64,000 bases of DNA from Streptomyces canus (GCF_030815415.1 NZ_JAUSWW010000001.1:2480001-2544000), one strand, 5' to 3'. Shown: positions 1 through 9,031, counted from the stretch's first letter. Notes: generated by a model not told the origin, from the letters alone. Numbers and translations: made by a program.

Positions 1-773
1 CGGAGCTGGACCGTGCGGACCAGGCCCCTCGGGACGGCGGCTGGGTCACCGCCGCCTCGCTCGCGGAGGGCGGGGCCGGTCTCGACGCCTTTCTGGCGTG
101 GGACGACGCACAGGTGCTGCGGGACCACGGGCGCAGTGGACGCCCGGACGTCATAGCGAGCTTCGGGCTGCACCGGTACGCCTGGCCCGCCTGTCTGCTG
201 ATCACCGCACCGTGGTTTCTCCAGCGGCGAGTGCCGCGCTTCCCCGTGACGCATGTCTCGTACGACCGGACCGAGGGGCCGATGGCCTTCGCCGTGCGGA
301 CCGGCACCTTCGCCTGCCTGCCCGGCGATCCCGCCGCCGCACTGCCGGGTGCCCGCGTCGTCCCCGACGAGGAGGCCCTGCGTGCCGAGGTGCGGGACGC
401 GATAGCCGAGCACCTGGAGCCCGTGCTCGGCGGGTTCGGGCCGCGGATGCGGCGGCGCGGGCGGGCGCTGTGGGGCATGGTGACGGACGAGATCGTCGAG
501 GGGCTCTGGTACGTCGCACAGCTGTTCGGCGAGAGCGAGCAGGCGCGGGCCCAGCGGGAGCTGGAGCTGCTGCTGCCGGGCTCGACGAAGCCGTACGTCG
601 GCGCGGCGGCCTTCCGGCAGCTGACGGGGCCGCACGGCGAGACGCTGCCCACCCGGGACCGGGCCAGCTGCTGCATGTACTACACGCTGGAGCCCGAGGA
701 CACCTGCGCCACCTGCCCGCGCACCTGCGATGCCGACCGTGTCGTCAAGCTCCTGGCCGAAGCCGCCAGTTGA
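1..773 (+). CDS. FhuF-type (2Fe-2S)-binding protein, 5' partial
   Basis: The reading frame is open from position 3 to a TGA at 771-773, so the true start lies left of the window. The C-terminal segment carries the cysteine pattern of ferric-siderophore reductases of the FhuF family: a CC pair, ten residues, then CATC (CCMYY...CATCPRTCDADR). In FhuF this cysteine set holds a 2Fe-2S cluster. The rest of the visible chain is an alpha/beta protein without membrane segments. Role inferred from the family: cytoplasmic reduction of ferric siderophores. The next gene is in the same direction but about 300 bases away, so it is unlikely to be in the same operon. Confidence 0.75.
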   Translation, partial: ELDRADQAPRDGGWVTAASLAEGGAGLDAFLAWDDAQVLRDHGRSGRPDVIASFGLHRYAWPACLLITAPWFLQRRVPRFPVTHVSYDRTEGPMAFAVRTGTFACLPGDPAAALPGARVVPDEEALRAEVRDAIAEHLEPVLGGFGPRMRRRGRALWGMVTDEIVEGLWYVAQLFGESEQARAQRELELLLPGSTKPYVGAAAFRQLTGPHGETLPTRDRASCCMYYTLEPEDTCATCPRTCDADRVVKLLAEAAS

Positions 774-1078
774 GGCCCCCTCGGGCGCAAGGGCGAGCGG
801 ACGTCCGTTAAGATCATCCGCGAACAGGGCTGCCACTCGGTTACAGGCGATTCACAATTTCCTCACCTGGCGCAGGAACTTTCCGTGGAACCACCCGTAC
901 GGGTAGTCTTATTCGAACTCAACTCCCGCCCCTCACGCGGCAGTTCGAGCAGAACGCCGCCCTGGGCATTCCCTTGCACCTCCTTGGCGGCCTCTTGCCC
1001 CGAAACCCCCTGAGGGCCAGTGGGATTGGGCCACTATGGCGGGCGTTACACGCCCTATCCCAATGCAAGGGACCCCAG
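774..1078. other. Intergenic region, no gene seen
   Basis: About 305 bases between the Fe-S protein and the DUF2637 gene. No convincing small gene. It contains a GGAACC/GTCTTA pair around a 12-bp palindrome (annotated separately) and, just before 1079, a good ribosome-binding site (AAGGGA). Confidence 0.5.
887..911 (+). promoter_or_regulatory. Possible ECF-sigma-type promoter around a 12-bp palindrome
   Basis: GGAACC at 887-892 and GTCTTA at 906-911 are spaced as in promoters read by Streptomyces ECF sigma factors such as SigE. Between them lies the perfect palindrome ACCCGTACGGGT (893-904). The position, about 170 bases ahead of the DUF2637 gene, fits a promoter for it. The match is to a loose consensus, so this is a suggestion only. 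Confidence 0.3.
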
Positions 1079-2122
1079 ATGAGACTGACCGACATATCGC
1101 TGAACTGGTTGCTTCCGGGCGCCGTACTGCTCCTGGGCATGCTGGCAGCGGTAGCGGTGCTGGCGCGCGGCAAGCGGTCCGCCGGGGAGCACGTGAAGAC
1201 CGAGGACTCCTGGGAGCGCAGCGAGGAGCGCCGCAGGCGCAAGGAAGCCATATACGGAACGGCCTCCTATGTACTCCTCTTCTGCTGCGCCGCCGTCGCG
1301 GCCGCGCTCTCCTTCAAGGGCCTGGTCGGCTTCGGTGAGCAGAACCTGGGCCTGAACAACGGCTGGCAGTACCTGGTGCCGTTCGGCCTGGACGGCGCGG
1401 CGATGTTCTGCTCCGTCCTCGCGGTGCGCGAGGCCAGCCACGGTGACGCGGCCCTCGGCTCCCGGATACTCGTGTGGACGTTCGCGGGTGCCGCGGCCTG
1501 GTTCAACTGGGTGCACGCGCCCCGGGGCCTCAGCCACGCGGGTGCCCCGCACTTCTTCGCCGGCATGTCCCTCTCGGCGGCCGTCCTCTTCGACCGCGCG
1601 CTGAAGCAGACCCGCCGGGCCGCCCTGCGCGAGCAGGGTCTGGTGCCGCGTCCGCTGCCCCAGATCCGCATCGTCCGCTGGCTGCGGGCGCCTCGCGAGA
1701 CCTACAGGGCCTGGTCGCTGATGCTGCTGGAGAACGTGCGCAGCCTGGACGAGGCGGTCGACGAGGTCCGCGAGGACAAGCGCCAGAAGGAGACCGCCCG
1801 ACTGCGCCGCCGCGACAAGGAGCGCATGGAGCGCGCCCAGCTCAAGGCCATCAGCCGCGGTCACCGCGGATTCATCGGCCGCGGTGGCGGCCGGCCGGGC
1901 GAGGCCCAGGCCCTGGAGCGGGGCTCCGACGTGGTCTCCGCGGAGCCTGCCATATCGACGCCGGAGCAACTGCCCGTACGCTCACGGCCGTCCCTGCAGC
2001 CCGTCCGCAAGGGTACTGACCCCATCACCGTCGACCTCACCGCCGAGGACGACACCATGGCCCTGCCGCGACTCGACTCCCTGGAGCGCAAGCTCAAGGA
2101 CCTCGAGCAGCAGTTCGGCTAG
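1079..2122 (+). CDS. DUF2637-family membrane protein
   Basis: 347 residues. The start ATG at 1079 follows AAGGGA at a normal distance; an upstream in-frame start would add an arginine-rich tail with no ribosome-binding site. One membrane helix sits near residues 8-28. Further hydrophobic helices follow between about residues 60 and 180, including the stretch LVPFGLDGAAMFCSVLAV typical of DUF2637 (Spd-like) proteins of actinomycetes. The C-terminal half is a charged helix with many Arg/Glu/Lys residues (residues 210-270), probably coiled coil or nucleic-acid facing, and then a low-complexity tail. Function unknown; some DUF2637 proteins are linked to plasmid spread or DNA translocation. Nothing around it suggests a plasmid here. 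Confidence 0.75.
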   Translation: MRLTDISLNWLLPGAVLLLGMLAAVAVLARGKRSAGEHVKTEDSWERSEERRRRKEAIYGTASYVLLFCCAAVAAALSFKGLVGFGEQNLGLNNGWQYLVPFGLDGAAMFCSVLAVREASHGDAALGSRILVWTFAGAAAWFNWVHAPRGLSHAGAPHFFAGMSLSAAVLFDRALKQTRRAALREQGLVPRPLPQIRIVRWLRAPRETYRAWSLMLLENVRSLDEAVDEVREDKRQKETARLRRRDKERMERAQLKAISRGHRGFIGRGGGRPGEAQALERGSDVVSAEPAISTPEQLPVRSRPSLQPVRKGTDPITVDLTAEDDTMALPRLDSLERKLKDLEQQFG

Positions 2123-2135
2123 TCCTTCGGGCATC

Positions 2136-2177
2136 ACGGGAGGGGGGTACGGCCTCACGGCCGTACCCCCCTCCCGT
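2136..2177. terminator. Bidirectional terminator hairpin
   Basis: A perfect 19-bp stem (2136-2154 with 2159-2177) closed by the loop TCAC. It sits exactly between two convergent genes ending at 2122 and 2196, so it can end transcripts from both sides. There is no long T-run, which is usual for Streptomyces hairpin terminators. Confidence 0.85.
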
Positions 2178-2195
2178 TCGTCATGGGAACCGGCG

Positions 2196-2648
2196 TCACG
2201 CGGTCCCGGCGTCGAGTTCGAACCACACCGCCTTGCCCACCCCGTGCGCCCGCACGCCCCACGCGTCCGCGAGGGACTGGACGAGGACCAGGCCCCGGCC
2301 GTGCGTACCGTTGTCGGCGTTCGGTACGCGCAGGCTGGGCCGGCGGGCCACGAAGTCCCGTACCTCGACCCTGAGTCCACCGGGTGCGACGGTGGCCGTC
2401 ACAACCGCGTCGTGATCGGTGTGGATGAGCGCGTTGGTCACGAGCTCACTGGTGAGCAGTTCCGCTATCTCCGATCGCCCCGGCCTCCCCCACTGCCGTA
2501 ACAACTCCCGGAGCGCTCTGCGGACTTCGGGCACCGCCCGCAGGTCCGTCTTCCCGAGTCTGCGCCTGAGCTGAGACGCCTGCGCCTGACCCCCGGCGCC
2601 CGCGGTCACGTCCTGCACTGTCTGTGCCGAGAAGGCCCCGATCGCCAT
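2196..2648 (-). CDS. ATP-binding regulatory protein (HATPase_c, anti-sigma-like)
   Basis: 150 residues. The ATG at 2648 has GAGGAGG seven bases upstream; the more distal ATG at 2678 lacks one. The fold is a stand-alone GHKL ATPase of the RsbW/SpoIIAB type. The N box reads LLTSELVTNALIH, the G1-like segment is VRD, and GRGLVLVQSLADAWGV near the C terminus forms the nucleotide lid. Streptomyces carry dozens of such small ATPases; they bind anti-anti-sigma or sigma partners, or act as kinases. No partner gene (sigma factor, STAS protein) is adjacent, so the target is unknown. Confidence 0.85.
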   Translation of the reverse strand: MAIGAFSAQTVQDVTAGAGGQAQASQLRRRLGKTDLRAVPEVRRALRELLRQWGRPGRSEIAELLTSELVTNALIHTDHDAVVTATVAPGGLRVEVRDFVARRPSLRVPNADNGTHGRGLVLVQSLADAWGVRAHGVGKAVWFELDAGTA

Positions 2649-3400
2649 GGGACCGCCTCCTCGCGCCTGCCTCTTCATGACCCCCGCCCGCGTGCCGATG
2701 TCGGTTCCCCTCCTGCTCGAACACGTTCACGGGATCCATGCCCCGTCGGGCACGCGCCAGTCATGTCGAATCATCAACGACCAGGTGTTCGGCCATGGTT
2801 GAGGCTCACCGGAGCGAGGGCGGACCGCGCGTGCCCGGGCGCTTCGGAGCCCGGGGCGGGGGCGGGCGGAGCCCGGTACGGCTGGGGCCGGGGTGCGCTC
2901 TGGGGCAGCTCGTGCGGGACGGTCGGCGCGGGGGCGCGTGCCGCCGGTTTCGGCGGGTGGCATGTGCTGCTCGTACGGCTTCCCGACCGGCCGGCGCCGG
3001 CGCGTGCGGAAACCCCTGGTCGATCCGCGGGTTCCGGGTTGGTGGCCCGGACTGCCGCCACGGCACCCGCCGACCTGGCCTCTCCCCCGCGCGGCGTCCC
3101 CGGCGGCGCCTTCGACGGCGTACACCGGCGGAACCGTCCGGTGTCCGGGAGCGGAGGCTCGCCGGTGCATCCGCCCCCGCCGTGTGCGACCCGCCCGGCA
3201 CTCCGGGACGGCTTCGGGCCTACGCCCGGGGCGACACGCTGACCACCGGCATCGACCGCACCGTCTACGCCGGTCTGCCGATCCGGTCGTACCCGGGGCA
3301 GAGGTGGGACGGCTGATCCTGGACGCCGGAACGGGGCGAGCTTCTGCCCCCGTTGAATCTGGCCTGAATTCACCGCTTCCGTACCGGATTTCACGCAGCG
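2649..3400. other. Long gene-poor region, possible decayed coding DNA
   Basis: About 750 bases with no frame that looks like a real protein on either strand. Six-frame reading gives only arginine/proline-rich shadow frames. The plus-strand frame ending with TGA at 3314-3316 finishes in a less biased stretch (LTTGIDRTVYAGLPIRSYPG...), which may be the tail of a decayed gene, but I do not recognise it. Confidence 0.35.
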
Positions 3401-3441
3401 GGAGCCGCCCTCCCGTACCCCCGTCGCAGGAGGGCGGCTCC
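3401..3441 (-). terminator. Terminator hairpin after the secreted-protein gene
   Basis: A perfect 13-bp stem (GGAGCCGCCCTCC at 3401-3413 with its complement at 3429-3441) and a 15-base loop. It lies 34 bases beyond the stop of the minus-strand gene at 3475, the right place for its terminator. It would also stop any plus-strand transcript from the gene-poor region. Confidence 0.75.
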
Positions 3442-3474
3442 GCTTCTTCGGTTGGTCTCACATGAGGGCCGGGC

Positions 3475-4089
3475 TCAGTAGAGCTTGTTGACCGCGGTGG
3501 TGGTCGTCTTCTTGAACGCCTTCACCGGTGCGCTGTCGAAGTCGCCCATCTGCCCCCACTGCACGACGGTGACGGTCCGCCCGTCCCGGCCCACCGACAG
3601 CAGGTGGATGTCGGAGGCGCCCCAGGAGGCGGAGGTGTGCAGACCGTGGACGCGGGCGCCCTCCTCCACCGGCAGCGCGCCGTAGTTCTTGTACGTGGCG
3701 TCGATCTCCGGTTCGGCCTGCTCGATGCGCGTGGCGCAGTCGCGCATGTCCTTGTTCAGGCGGTCGGCGAGTGCCTTGGCCTTGGCGGTGGTGCCGACGA
3801 CGATCGTGAGCTGCTGGGCGTTGGTCTCCAGTTCGGTGGTGAACGAGCGGTACCTGGAGTCGTAGCCGGGCATCGTCTCCTTCAGACAGCTCAGGAGTTC
3901 GTCCGGGACGCCGTCGGTGACCTTGCCCGCCTTCCAGGAGGACGAGGGGTGCGGCGGCAGTTCGGCCGCCGACAGGAATTTCGGCGTGGTCTGCGGTGCG
4001 GCGTCCGCCGGTGCGGCGAGCGTCGCGCCGAGGGCGAGGCCCGTGACAGCGACGGCGAACAGGGCGCCGGCTCGGGTGCGCTTGGGCAT
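3475..4089 (-). CDS. Secreted protein of unknown function
   Basis: 204 residues. An N-terminal signal peptide is clear: basic MPKRTR, a hydrophobic core GALFAVAVTGLALGATLAA, and a likely cut after ADA near residue 30. The mature part has two cysteines (in SCLK and DCAT) that could form one disulfide, and alternates beta and alpha, resembling small extracellular sensor-like domains found on actinobacterial lipoproteins. I cannot assign a function. GGGGGA lies about ten bases upstream of the ATG. It is transcribed alone, away from the XRE gene at 4316, and ends in the 3401-3441 hairpin. Confidence 0.7.
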   Translation of the reverse strand: MPKRTRAGALFAVAVTGLALGATLAAPADAAPQTTPKFLSAAELPPHPSSSWKAGKVTDGVPDELLSCLKETMPGYDSRYRSFTTELETNAQQLTIVVGTTAKAKALADRLNKDMRDCATRIEQAEPEIDATYKNYGALPVEEGARVHGLHTSASWGASDIHLLSVGRDGRTVTVVQWGQMGDFDSAPVKAFKKTTTTAVNKLY

Positions 4090-4315
4090 GGGTGGTCCCC
4101 CGTGTACGAGTGAGTGCTTGGATGTGGAATGCCGCCGACGGCGGATGGTCGGTCCGGCCCGGTCGGTGCGACACCAAGAGCATCAGCCGTCACAGGCGGC
4201 CTGCGCAACAGCCGGCGCCCGATCCACCACGGTGGAACCATCCCAGCCCGTCTGACGTGCAGGTATATGAGGTGCCTGGGATGGGGTCACCGGTCCGGGA
4301 GACGCAGGGGGAACG

Positions 4316-5644
4316 TTGTCAGAGCGGGACGGCGTGAACGAGGTCGCGGAATTCGCGGCGCTGCTCACGCGGCTGAAGGAACGTACGGACCGCAGCTACG
4401 GCCAGCTGGCCCGGCGTCTGCACATGAACACCTCGACGCTGCACCGCTACTGCGCGGGTGACGCGGTCCCCCTCGACTTCGCCCCCGTGGAGCGCTTCGC
4501 CGCGTTGTGCGGGGCGACGCCGGAGGAGCGGCTGGAGCTGCACCGGCTGTGGTTACCGGCGGTGGCGGCACGGCAGCGGCCGCGGACACCGGTGGCGGAG
4601 CCCGGGCCCGCTCCTGTCCCTGAGCCCACCCCTGATCCCGAGCCCGAGTCGGTGCCGGAAACCCAGCCGGAGGCCGAGACGGTCACGAACCTGAACGCCC
4701 CTCCCGACCCACCCCCCTGGTACCGCCGCCGGCGGATCCTGGTGACGACGGCGGTCGCCGTAGCGTCCGCCGCCACCCTCGCCGGCCTGTCCGCCCTGTC
4801 GAACGACCGTTCCTCGCCCGCCGACGCCGTACGCCCCTCCGACCCCGCCGTCACGACGTCGGCCGCTCCCAGGTCACCGGGCCCCACCGCGTCGAAGAAG
4901 TCGGCGAGCCCCTCGCCGTCCCCGGACCGGGCCTCCCCGTCCTCCTCCGCCGGCACCGGCCGCCCGACCCCCGCCCCGTCCGGCAAGGGCCCCGGCAGTC
5001 CCACCGGCGGTGCCGCCCCGGGCGCCGCCGTGCCGCTCACCTGGACCGTCAACTCCCATGTCTGGAACGCGGGCTGCGGTCATCACTACGTCATCGACAA
5101 GCCGGCGACCAAGGTCCCGCCGCCCCCGACCGCGCAGGACGCCCCGGTGTGGGCGTCGACCCTGGGCGCGCTGCACGGCGGCGAGACCATGGTGCAGATC
5201 TCCGTGCAGGGGCGCAGCTCCACGGCCGTGGTGCTCGAGGCGCTCCGGGTCCGGGTGGTCGGGCGCGCGGCCCCGGCCGAGGGCAACTCCTATGCCATGG
5301 ACAACGGCTGCGGCGGCGCCCTCACCCCGCGTCAGTTCTCCGTCGACCTCGACGCGGACCGCCCGATCGCCCGCTCGGAAGCCGGTTCCGACGGCGAGAA
5401 CGAGATCCCCGCGATCCGGATGCCCTACCGCGTCTCGGCCGAGGATCCGGAGATCCTGCTGGTCACCGCGCGGACGGTGACCTGCGACTGCAGCTGGTAC
5501 CTGGAACTGGACTGGTCCTCCCAGGGCCGCACCGGCACCGCCCGGATCACCGACAACGGCAGCCCGTTCCGCACGACGGGCGACAAGAAGCTGCCGCAGT
5601 ACTCGTACGACTGGTCCAACCGCAGGTGGGCGTCGGAGGGTTAG
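4316..5644 (+). CDS. XRE-family HTH protein with one membrane helix and an extracellular C-terminal domain
   Basis: 442 residues. The start is TTG at 4316, preceded by AGGGGGAA; a GTG five codons later is the alternative. Residues about 9-70 form an XRE helix-turn-helix (SYGQLARRLHMNTSTLHRY). Then come a Pro/Glu linker, one membrane helix (about 138-160), a Pro/Ser/Thr-rich linker and a C-terminal domain of about 200 residues with several cysteines (NAGCGHHY, DNGCGG, TCDCSWY). The order implies a DNA-binding domain inside the cell tethered to an outside domain, a layout seen repeatedly in Streptomyces. The ligand is unknown. It converges on the PoxB gene; the two stop codons overlap at 5641-5644. 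Confidence 0.8.
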   Translation: MSERDGVNEVAEFAALLTRLKERTDRSYGQLARRLHMNTSTLHRYCAGDAVPLDFAPVERFAALCGATPEERLELHRLWLPAVAARQRPRTPVAEPGPAPVPEPTPDPEPESVPETQPEAETVTNLNAPPDPPPWYRRRRILVTTAVAVASAATLAGLSALSNDRSSPADAVRPSDPAVTTSAAPRSPGPTASKKSASPSPSPDRASPSSSAGTGRPTPAPSGKGPGSPTGGAAPGAAVPLTWTVNSHVWNAGCGHHYVIDKPATKVPPPPTAQDAPVWASTLGALHGGETMVQISVQGRSSTAVVLEALRVRVVGRAAPAEGNSYAMDNGCGGALTPRQFSVDLDADRPIARSEAGSDGENEIPAIRMPYRVSAEDPEILLVTARTVTCDCSWYLELDWSSQGRTGTARITDNGSPFRTTGDKKLPQYSYDWSNRRWASEG

Positions 5645-7383
5645 GGCCGCGGCACGTTACGGAGGTTGGACCGCGCCATCTGCAGCATCCGCCCCACGCC
5701 GCCGTCGAGCACGATCTTCGAGGCGGACAGGGCGAACCCGGTCACCATCTCGGTGCTGACCCGCGGCGGGATGGACAGGGCGTTGGGGTCGGTGACGACG
5801 TCGACGAGGGCGGGTCCCTTGTGCCTGAAGGCGTCCTTGAGGGCGCCGGCCAGCTGCTCGGGCTTCTCGACCCGGACACCGTGGGCACCGCAGGCGCGGG
5901 CCACCGCGGCGAAGTCGGGGTTCTTGTTGGTGGTGCCGTAGGAGGGCAGGCCCGCGACCAGCATCTCCAACTCGACCATGCTCAGCGAGGAGTTGTTGAA
6001 GACGATGACCTTCACGGGCAGGTCGTACTGCACCAGGGTCAGGAAGTCGCCCATCAGCATGGTGAATCCGCCGTCACCGGACATCGAGACGACCTGCCGC
6101 CCGCGGTCGGTGAACTGGGCGCCGATCGCCATCGGCAGCGCGTTGGCCATCGAGCCGTGGGAGAAGGAGCCGATGACGCGGCGGCGGCCGTTGGGTGAGA
6201 TGTAGCGGGCGGCCCAGACATTGCACATGCCGGTGTCGACGGTGAACACGGCGTCGTCGTCGGCGAGTTCGTCGAGTACGGAGGCCACGTACTCGGGGTG
6301 GATCGGGACGTGCTTGTCGACCTTGCGGGTGTACGCCTTGACGACGCCTTCCAGCGCGTCGGCGTGTTTCTTGAGCATCTTGTCGAGGAACTTGCGGTTC
6401 TGCTTGGCCCGCACCCGTGGGGTCAGACAGCGCAGGGTCTCCATCACATCACCCCACACGGCGAGGTCGAGCTTGGAGCGGCGGCCCAGGTGCTCCGGGC
6501 GGACGTCGACCTGGGCGATCTTGACGTCGTCGGGCAGAAACGCGTTGTAGGGGAAGTCGGTGCCGAGCAGGATCAGCAGATCGCACTCGTGGGTGGCCTC
6601 GTAGGCGGCGCCGTAGCCGAGCAGTCCGCTCATGCCGACGTCGTACGGGTTGTCGTACTGGATGTGCTCCTTGCCCCGCAGCGCATGCCCCACCGGTGAC
6701 TTGATCTTCTCCGCGAACTCCATGACCTCGGCGTGCGCGCCCGCGGTGCCGCTGCCGCAGAACAGGGTGACCTTGTCGGCCGCGTCGATCATCTCGACGA
6801 GCCGGTCGATCTCGGTGTCGCCGGGGCGGACGGTGGGCCGGGAGGTGACGAGGGCGGTCTCCAGCGGCTTGTCCGGGGCGGGGTCGTCGGCGATGTCGCC
6901 GGGGAGCGAGACGACACTGACGCCGGAGCGGCCGACCGCGTGCTGGATCGCCGTCTGGAGCAGCCTCGGCATCTGCTTCGGGCTGGAGATGAGTTCGCTG
7001 TAGTGACTGCACTCGCGGAACAGCTGGTCGGGGTGGGTCTCCTGGAAGTACCCGAGCCCGATCTCGCTGGAGGGGATGTGCGAGGCCAGGGCGAGGACCG
7101 GGGCCATGGAGCGGTGGGCGTCGTACAGGCCGTTGATGAGGTGCAGGTTGCCGGGACCGCAGGAGCCCGCACAGGCGGTCAGCTTCCCGGTGATCTGCGC
7201 CTCGGCGCCGGCGGCGAACGCGGCGGTCTCCTCGTGCCGGACGTGCACCCAGTCGATGGCGGCGTTACGGCGTACCGCGTCGACGACCGGGTTGAGGCTG
7301 TCGCCGACGACGCCGTAGAGGCGCTTCACACCGGCGCGGACGAGGATGTCGACGAACTGTTCGGCGACGTTCTGCTTGGCCAT
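5641..7383 (-). CDS. poxB: Thiamine-diphosphate pyruvate dehydrogenase/oxidase (PoxB-like)
   Basis: 580 residues, full length for the PoxB/pyruvate oxidase family. The three TPP-enzyme domains are present. In the N-terminal Pyr domain the catalytic Glu lies in RHEETAAFAAG (about residue 51). The central domain, about 190-330, is the FAD-type domain. The PP domain carries the TPP/Mg motif GDGG (436-439) through NN (463-464). The C-terminal tail is basic and amphipathic, like the lipid-binding tail of E. coli PoxB. Known reaction: oxidative decarboxylation of pyruvate to acetate and CO2 with electrons passed to quinone at the membrane. The start is ATG 7383. It is a single gene; 27 bases of non-coding DNA separate it from the PP2C gene upstream in the same direction. 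Confidence 0.85.
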   Translation of the reverse strand: MAKQNVAEQFVDILVRAGVKRLYGVVGDSLNPVVDAVRRNAAIDWVHVRHEETAAFAAGAEAQITGKLTACAGSCGPGNLHLINGLYDAHRSMAPVLALASHIPSSEIGLGYFQETHPDQLFRECSHYSELISSPKQMPRLLQTAIQHAVGRSGVSVVSLPGDIADDPAPDKPLETALVTSRPTVRPGDTEIDRLVEMIDAADKVTLFCGSGTAGAHAEVMEFAEKIKSPVGHALRGKEHIQYDNPYDVGMSGLLGYGAAYEATHECDLLILLGTDFPYNAFLPDDVKIAQVDVRPEHLGRRSKLDLAVWGDVMETLRCLTPRVRAKQNRKFLDKMLKKHADALEGVVKAYTRKVDKHVPIHPEYVASVLDELADDDAVFTVDTGMCNVWAARYISPNGRRRVIGSFSHGSMANALPMAIGAQFTDRGRQVVSMSGDGGFTMLMGDFLTLVQYDLPVKVIVFNNSSLSMVELEMLVAGLPSYGTTNKNPDFAAVARACGAHGVRVEKPEQLAGALKDAFRHKGPALVDVVTDPNALSIPPRVSTEMVTGFALSASKIVLDGGVGRMLQMARSNLRNVPRP

Positions 7384-7410
7384 GGGTCCATCAATCCACA
7401 ACCCCCGCCG

Positions 7411-8886
7411 TCACGCCTCCCACACGGCGGCGGCCGTACGGTCGTCCGCGTAGCCCTTGACCCGCACCTGGGTGTCCGCGAGGAACGCGGCGAGGCCTGG
7501 TGGGGTGGGGCCGGACCAGCGGTCCGTGAGGTACTCGCACAGCTCCGGTTCGCCGCGCAGGGGCTCCGCGAGGCCGCCGCTGCACATCAGGAGCGTGTCA
7601 CCCGGGCGGGCTACCGAGGCGCGGAAGCGGAAGGGTTCGCGGGGCGGCTCGGGGGCGGCCTCGTACGGGCTCGGCGGGGTGGGGATGCCGAGGTCCATGG
7701 TGAGGCGGTCGCCCTCGGGGGTCTCGGCGGGCAGCGAGCCGAACCCGACCACCGGTTCGCCGGTGACGTCCAGGACGCGCGGCTCGATGTCCTGCCACTC
7801 GCCGTCCCTGAGACGGAACAGTCCGCCCTCGCCGACGCCGAAGAAGACGCGGGTACGGCAGCCCGTGTCGGCCGGCAGGAGAAGACAGCGCAGGGTGGCG
7901 GAGTACTCCTCCGGGTCGATGCCCTGCTCGGTGGCGCTGGCGCGGAGTTTGCCGAGGCTGCGGTCGGTGAGGCGGTGCAGCCCCGACTTCAGGTCGCCGC
8001 GGCGGCCGGCGCGGAGGTCCTCGGCGAGGCGTGCGTGGCTGCGGCCGACGGCCCTGCCGATCCAGTGGCAGGCCTCGGCGGCGGCCCGGTGGGCGCCGGG
8101 GGTCGCGCGGGCGCCGGTGGCCATCGCGACGAGGACCAGGGCGTGGTCACCGGTGCCGAAGCGGGCGGTGAGGAGGGAGTCCCGGCGGGGTTCGCCCCGG
8201 AAGCGGGCGGAGTCGCCCCGTACGGAGGCGGCACGCAGGGTGCAGGAGCCGTAGTGGGCGCCGTCGAGGACGGTGTCGGCGACCAGGTCGTCCAGGTCGT
8301 CGGGGTCCGCGGGCGGGAGGGCGGTGGGCTCGGCGTCGTAGGTGGGCGGACCGGAGCCCACGAAGTCCAGGGGGCCGGGAGGGAGCGTGGGGAGGTCGAC
8401 CCGGGTGGGGGTGCGGGTGGGTGGTGGTTCGGGGGGCGCTTCCGCGGCTGGGGGCGCCGCGTCGGCCGGTGTTTCCGCCGGCGGGTGGGTCTCACCCGCC
8501 TGCGCCTGCGGGGTGCCGCCCGGCCCGGGTCCGGGGGCCGTCCCGGCGGCACGACGGTCCGCGGGCTCCGCGGACGCGATGTCGGGGGGCTGTGCGGGCG
8601 GACCGCTCCCGGGCCCCGGCGGAGCGCCGCCCGCCGCGAAGCCCGGCGGGCCCGTGGTCGCCTGCGTCGGTTCCCAGGGGGCCCGGGACCGCGTCGGCGG
8701 GGTGTCCTCCTCGCCCGCCCTCGGCGCCGGAACCCCCGTGCCCGTGTTCACCGTCCCCGCCGCCGAGGCGAACCTGTCGTCCAGCGAGTCGGGCGCGGCG
8801 GCCGGGCCCGCGTCCTCGGTGTCGTCGTACAGCTGTCCCCACCAGTCGTCCTCGTGACCGGTGGGCCTTCCCCCCTGCTGACTCAT
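7411..8886 (-). CDS. PP2C-like phosphatase with long Pro-rich N terminus
   Basis: 491 residues from ATG 8886 (AGGGG just upstream). Residues 1 to about 185 are Pro/Ala/Gly-rich and disordered. The rest has the PP2C-like fold of actinobacterial Ser/Thr phosphatases: RGDSARFRGEPRRDSLLTARFG matches the first conserved block (split here as RGDSARF and RRDSLL), and GYADDRTAAAVW matches the last metal site. The usual VxDGMGG metal motif is replaced by LVAMATGARATPG, so one aspartate is missing. It may be a weak or inactive phosphatase, or a binding module. No kinase gene is near. It probably shares a transcript with poxB, 27 bases downstream. Confidence 0.75.
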   Translation of the reverse strand: MSQQGGRPTGHEDDWWGQLYDDTEDAGPAAAPDSLDDRFASAAGTVNTGTGVPAPRAGEEDTPPTRSRAPWEPTQATTGPPGFAAGGAPPGPGSGPPAQPPDIASAEPADRRAAGTAPGPGPGGTPQAQAGETHPPAETPADAAPPAAEAPPEPPPTRTPTRVDLPTLPPGPLDFVGSGPPTYDAEPTALPPADPDDLDDLVADTVLDGAHYGSCTLRAASVRGDSARFRGEPRRDSLLTARFGTGDHALVLVAMATGARATPGAHRAAAEACHWIGRAVGRSHARLAEDLRAGRRGDLKSGLHRLTDRSLGKLRASATEQGIDPEEYSATLRCLLLPADTGCRTRVFFGVGEGGLFRLRDGEWQDIEPRVLDVTGEPVVGFGSLPAETPEGDRLTMDLGIPTPPSPYEAAPEPPREPFRFRASVARPGDTLLMCSGGLAEPLRGEPELCEYLTDRWSGPTPPGLAAFLADTQVRVKGYADDRTAAAVWEA

Positions 8887-8991
8887 GCCCCTAATTGTCC
8901 ACCGCTCGGGCCGGATGAAAACGGGGCATCCGGAAAAATCGGCGGCACGCCGCACGGCGGGTGATCCATAGAACGACCGTACGAAAGGAGC

Positions 8992-9031
8992 CGCCGGGCG
9001 GTTCCACCCCCCACGGGAGAACCGCCCGGCG
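8992..9031. terminator. Orphan terminator-like hairpin in a divergent region
   Basis: Perfect 13-bp stem CGCCGGGCGGTTC (8992-9004) with its complement at 9019-9031, loop 14 bases. Both flanking genes point away from it, so it cannot end either of them. It could end a short untranslated RNA, shape a long 5' leader, or be a relic. Confidence 0.5.

Noticed and set aside
6733..8964. Long plus-strand open frame opposite poxB and the PP2C-like gene
   Set aside because: Low-complexity shadow of the true minus-strand genes; no start site and no recognisable domain.
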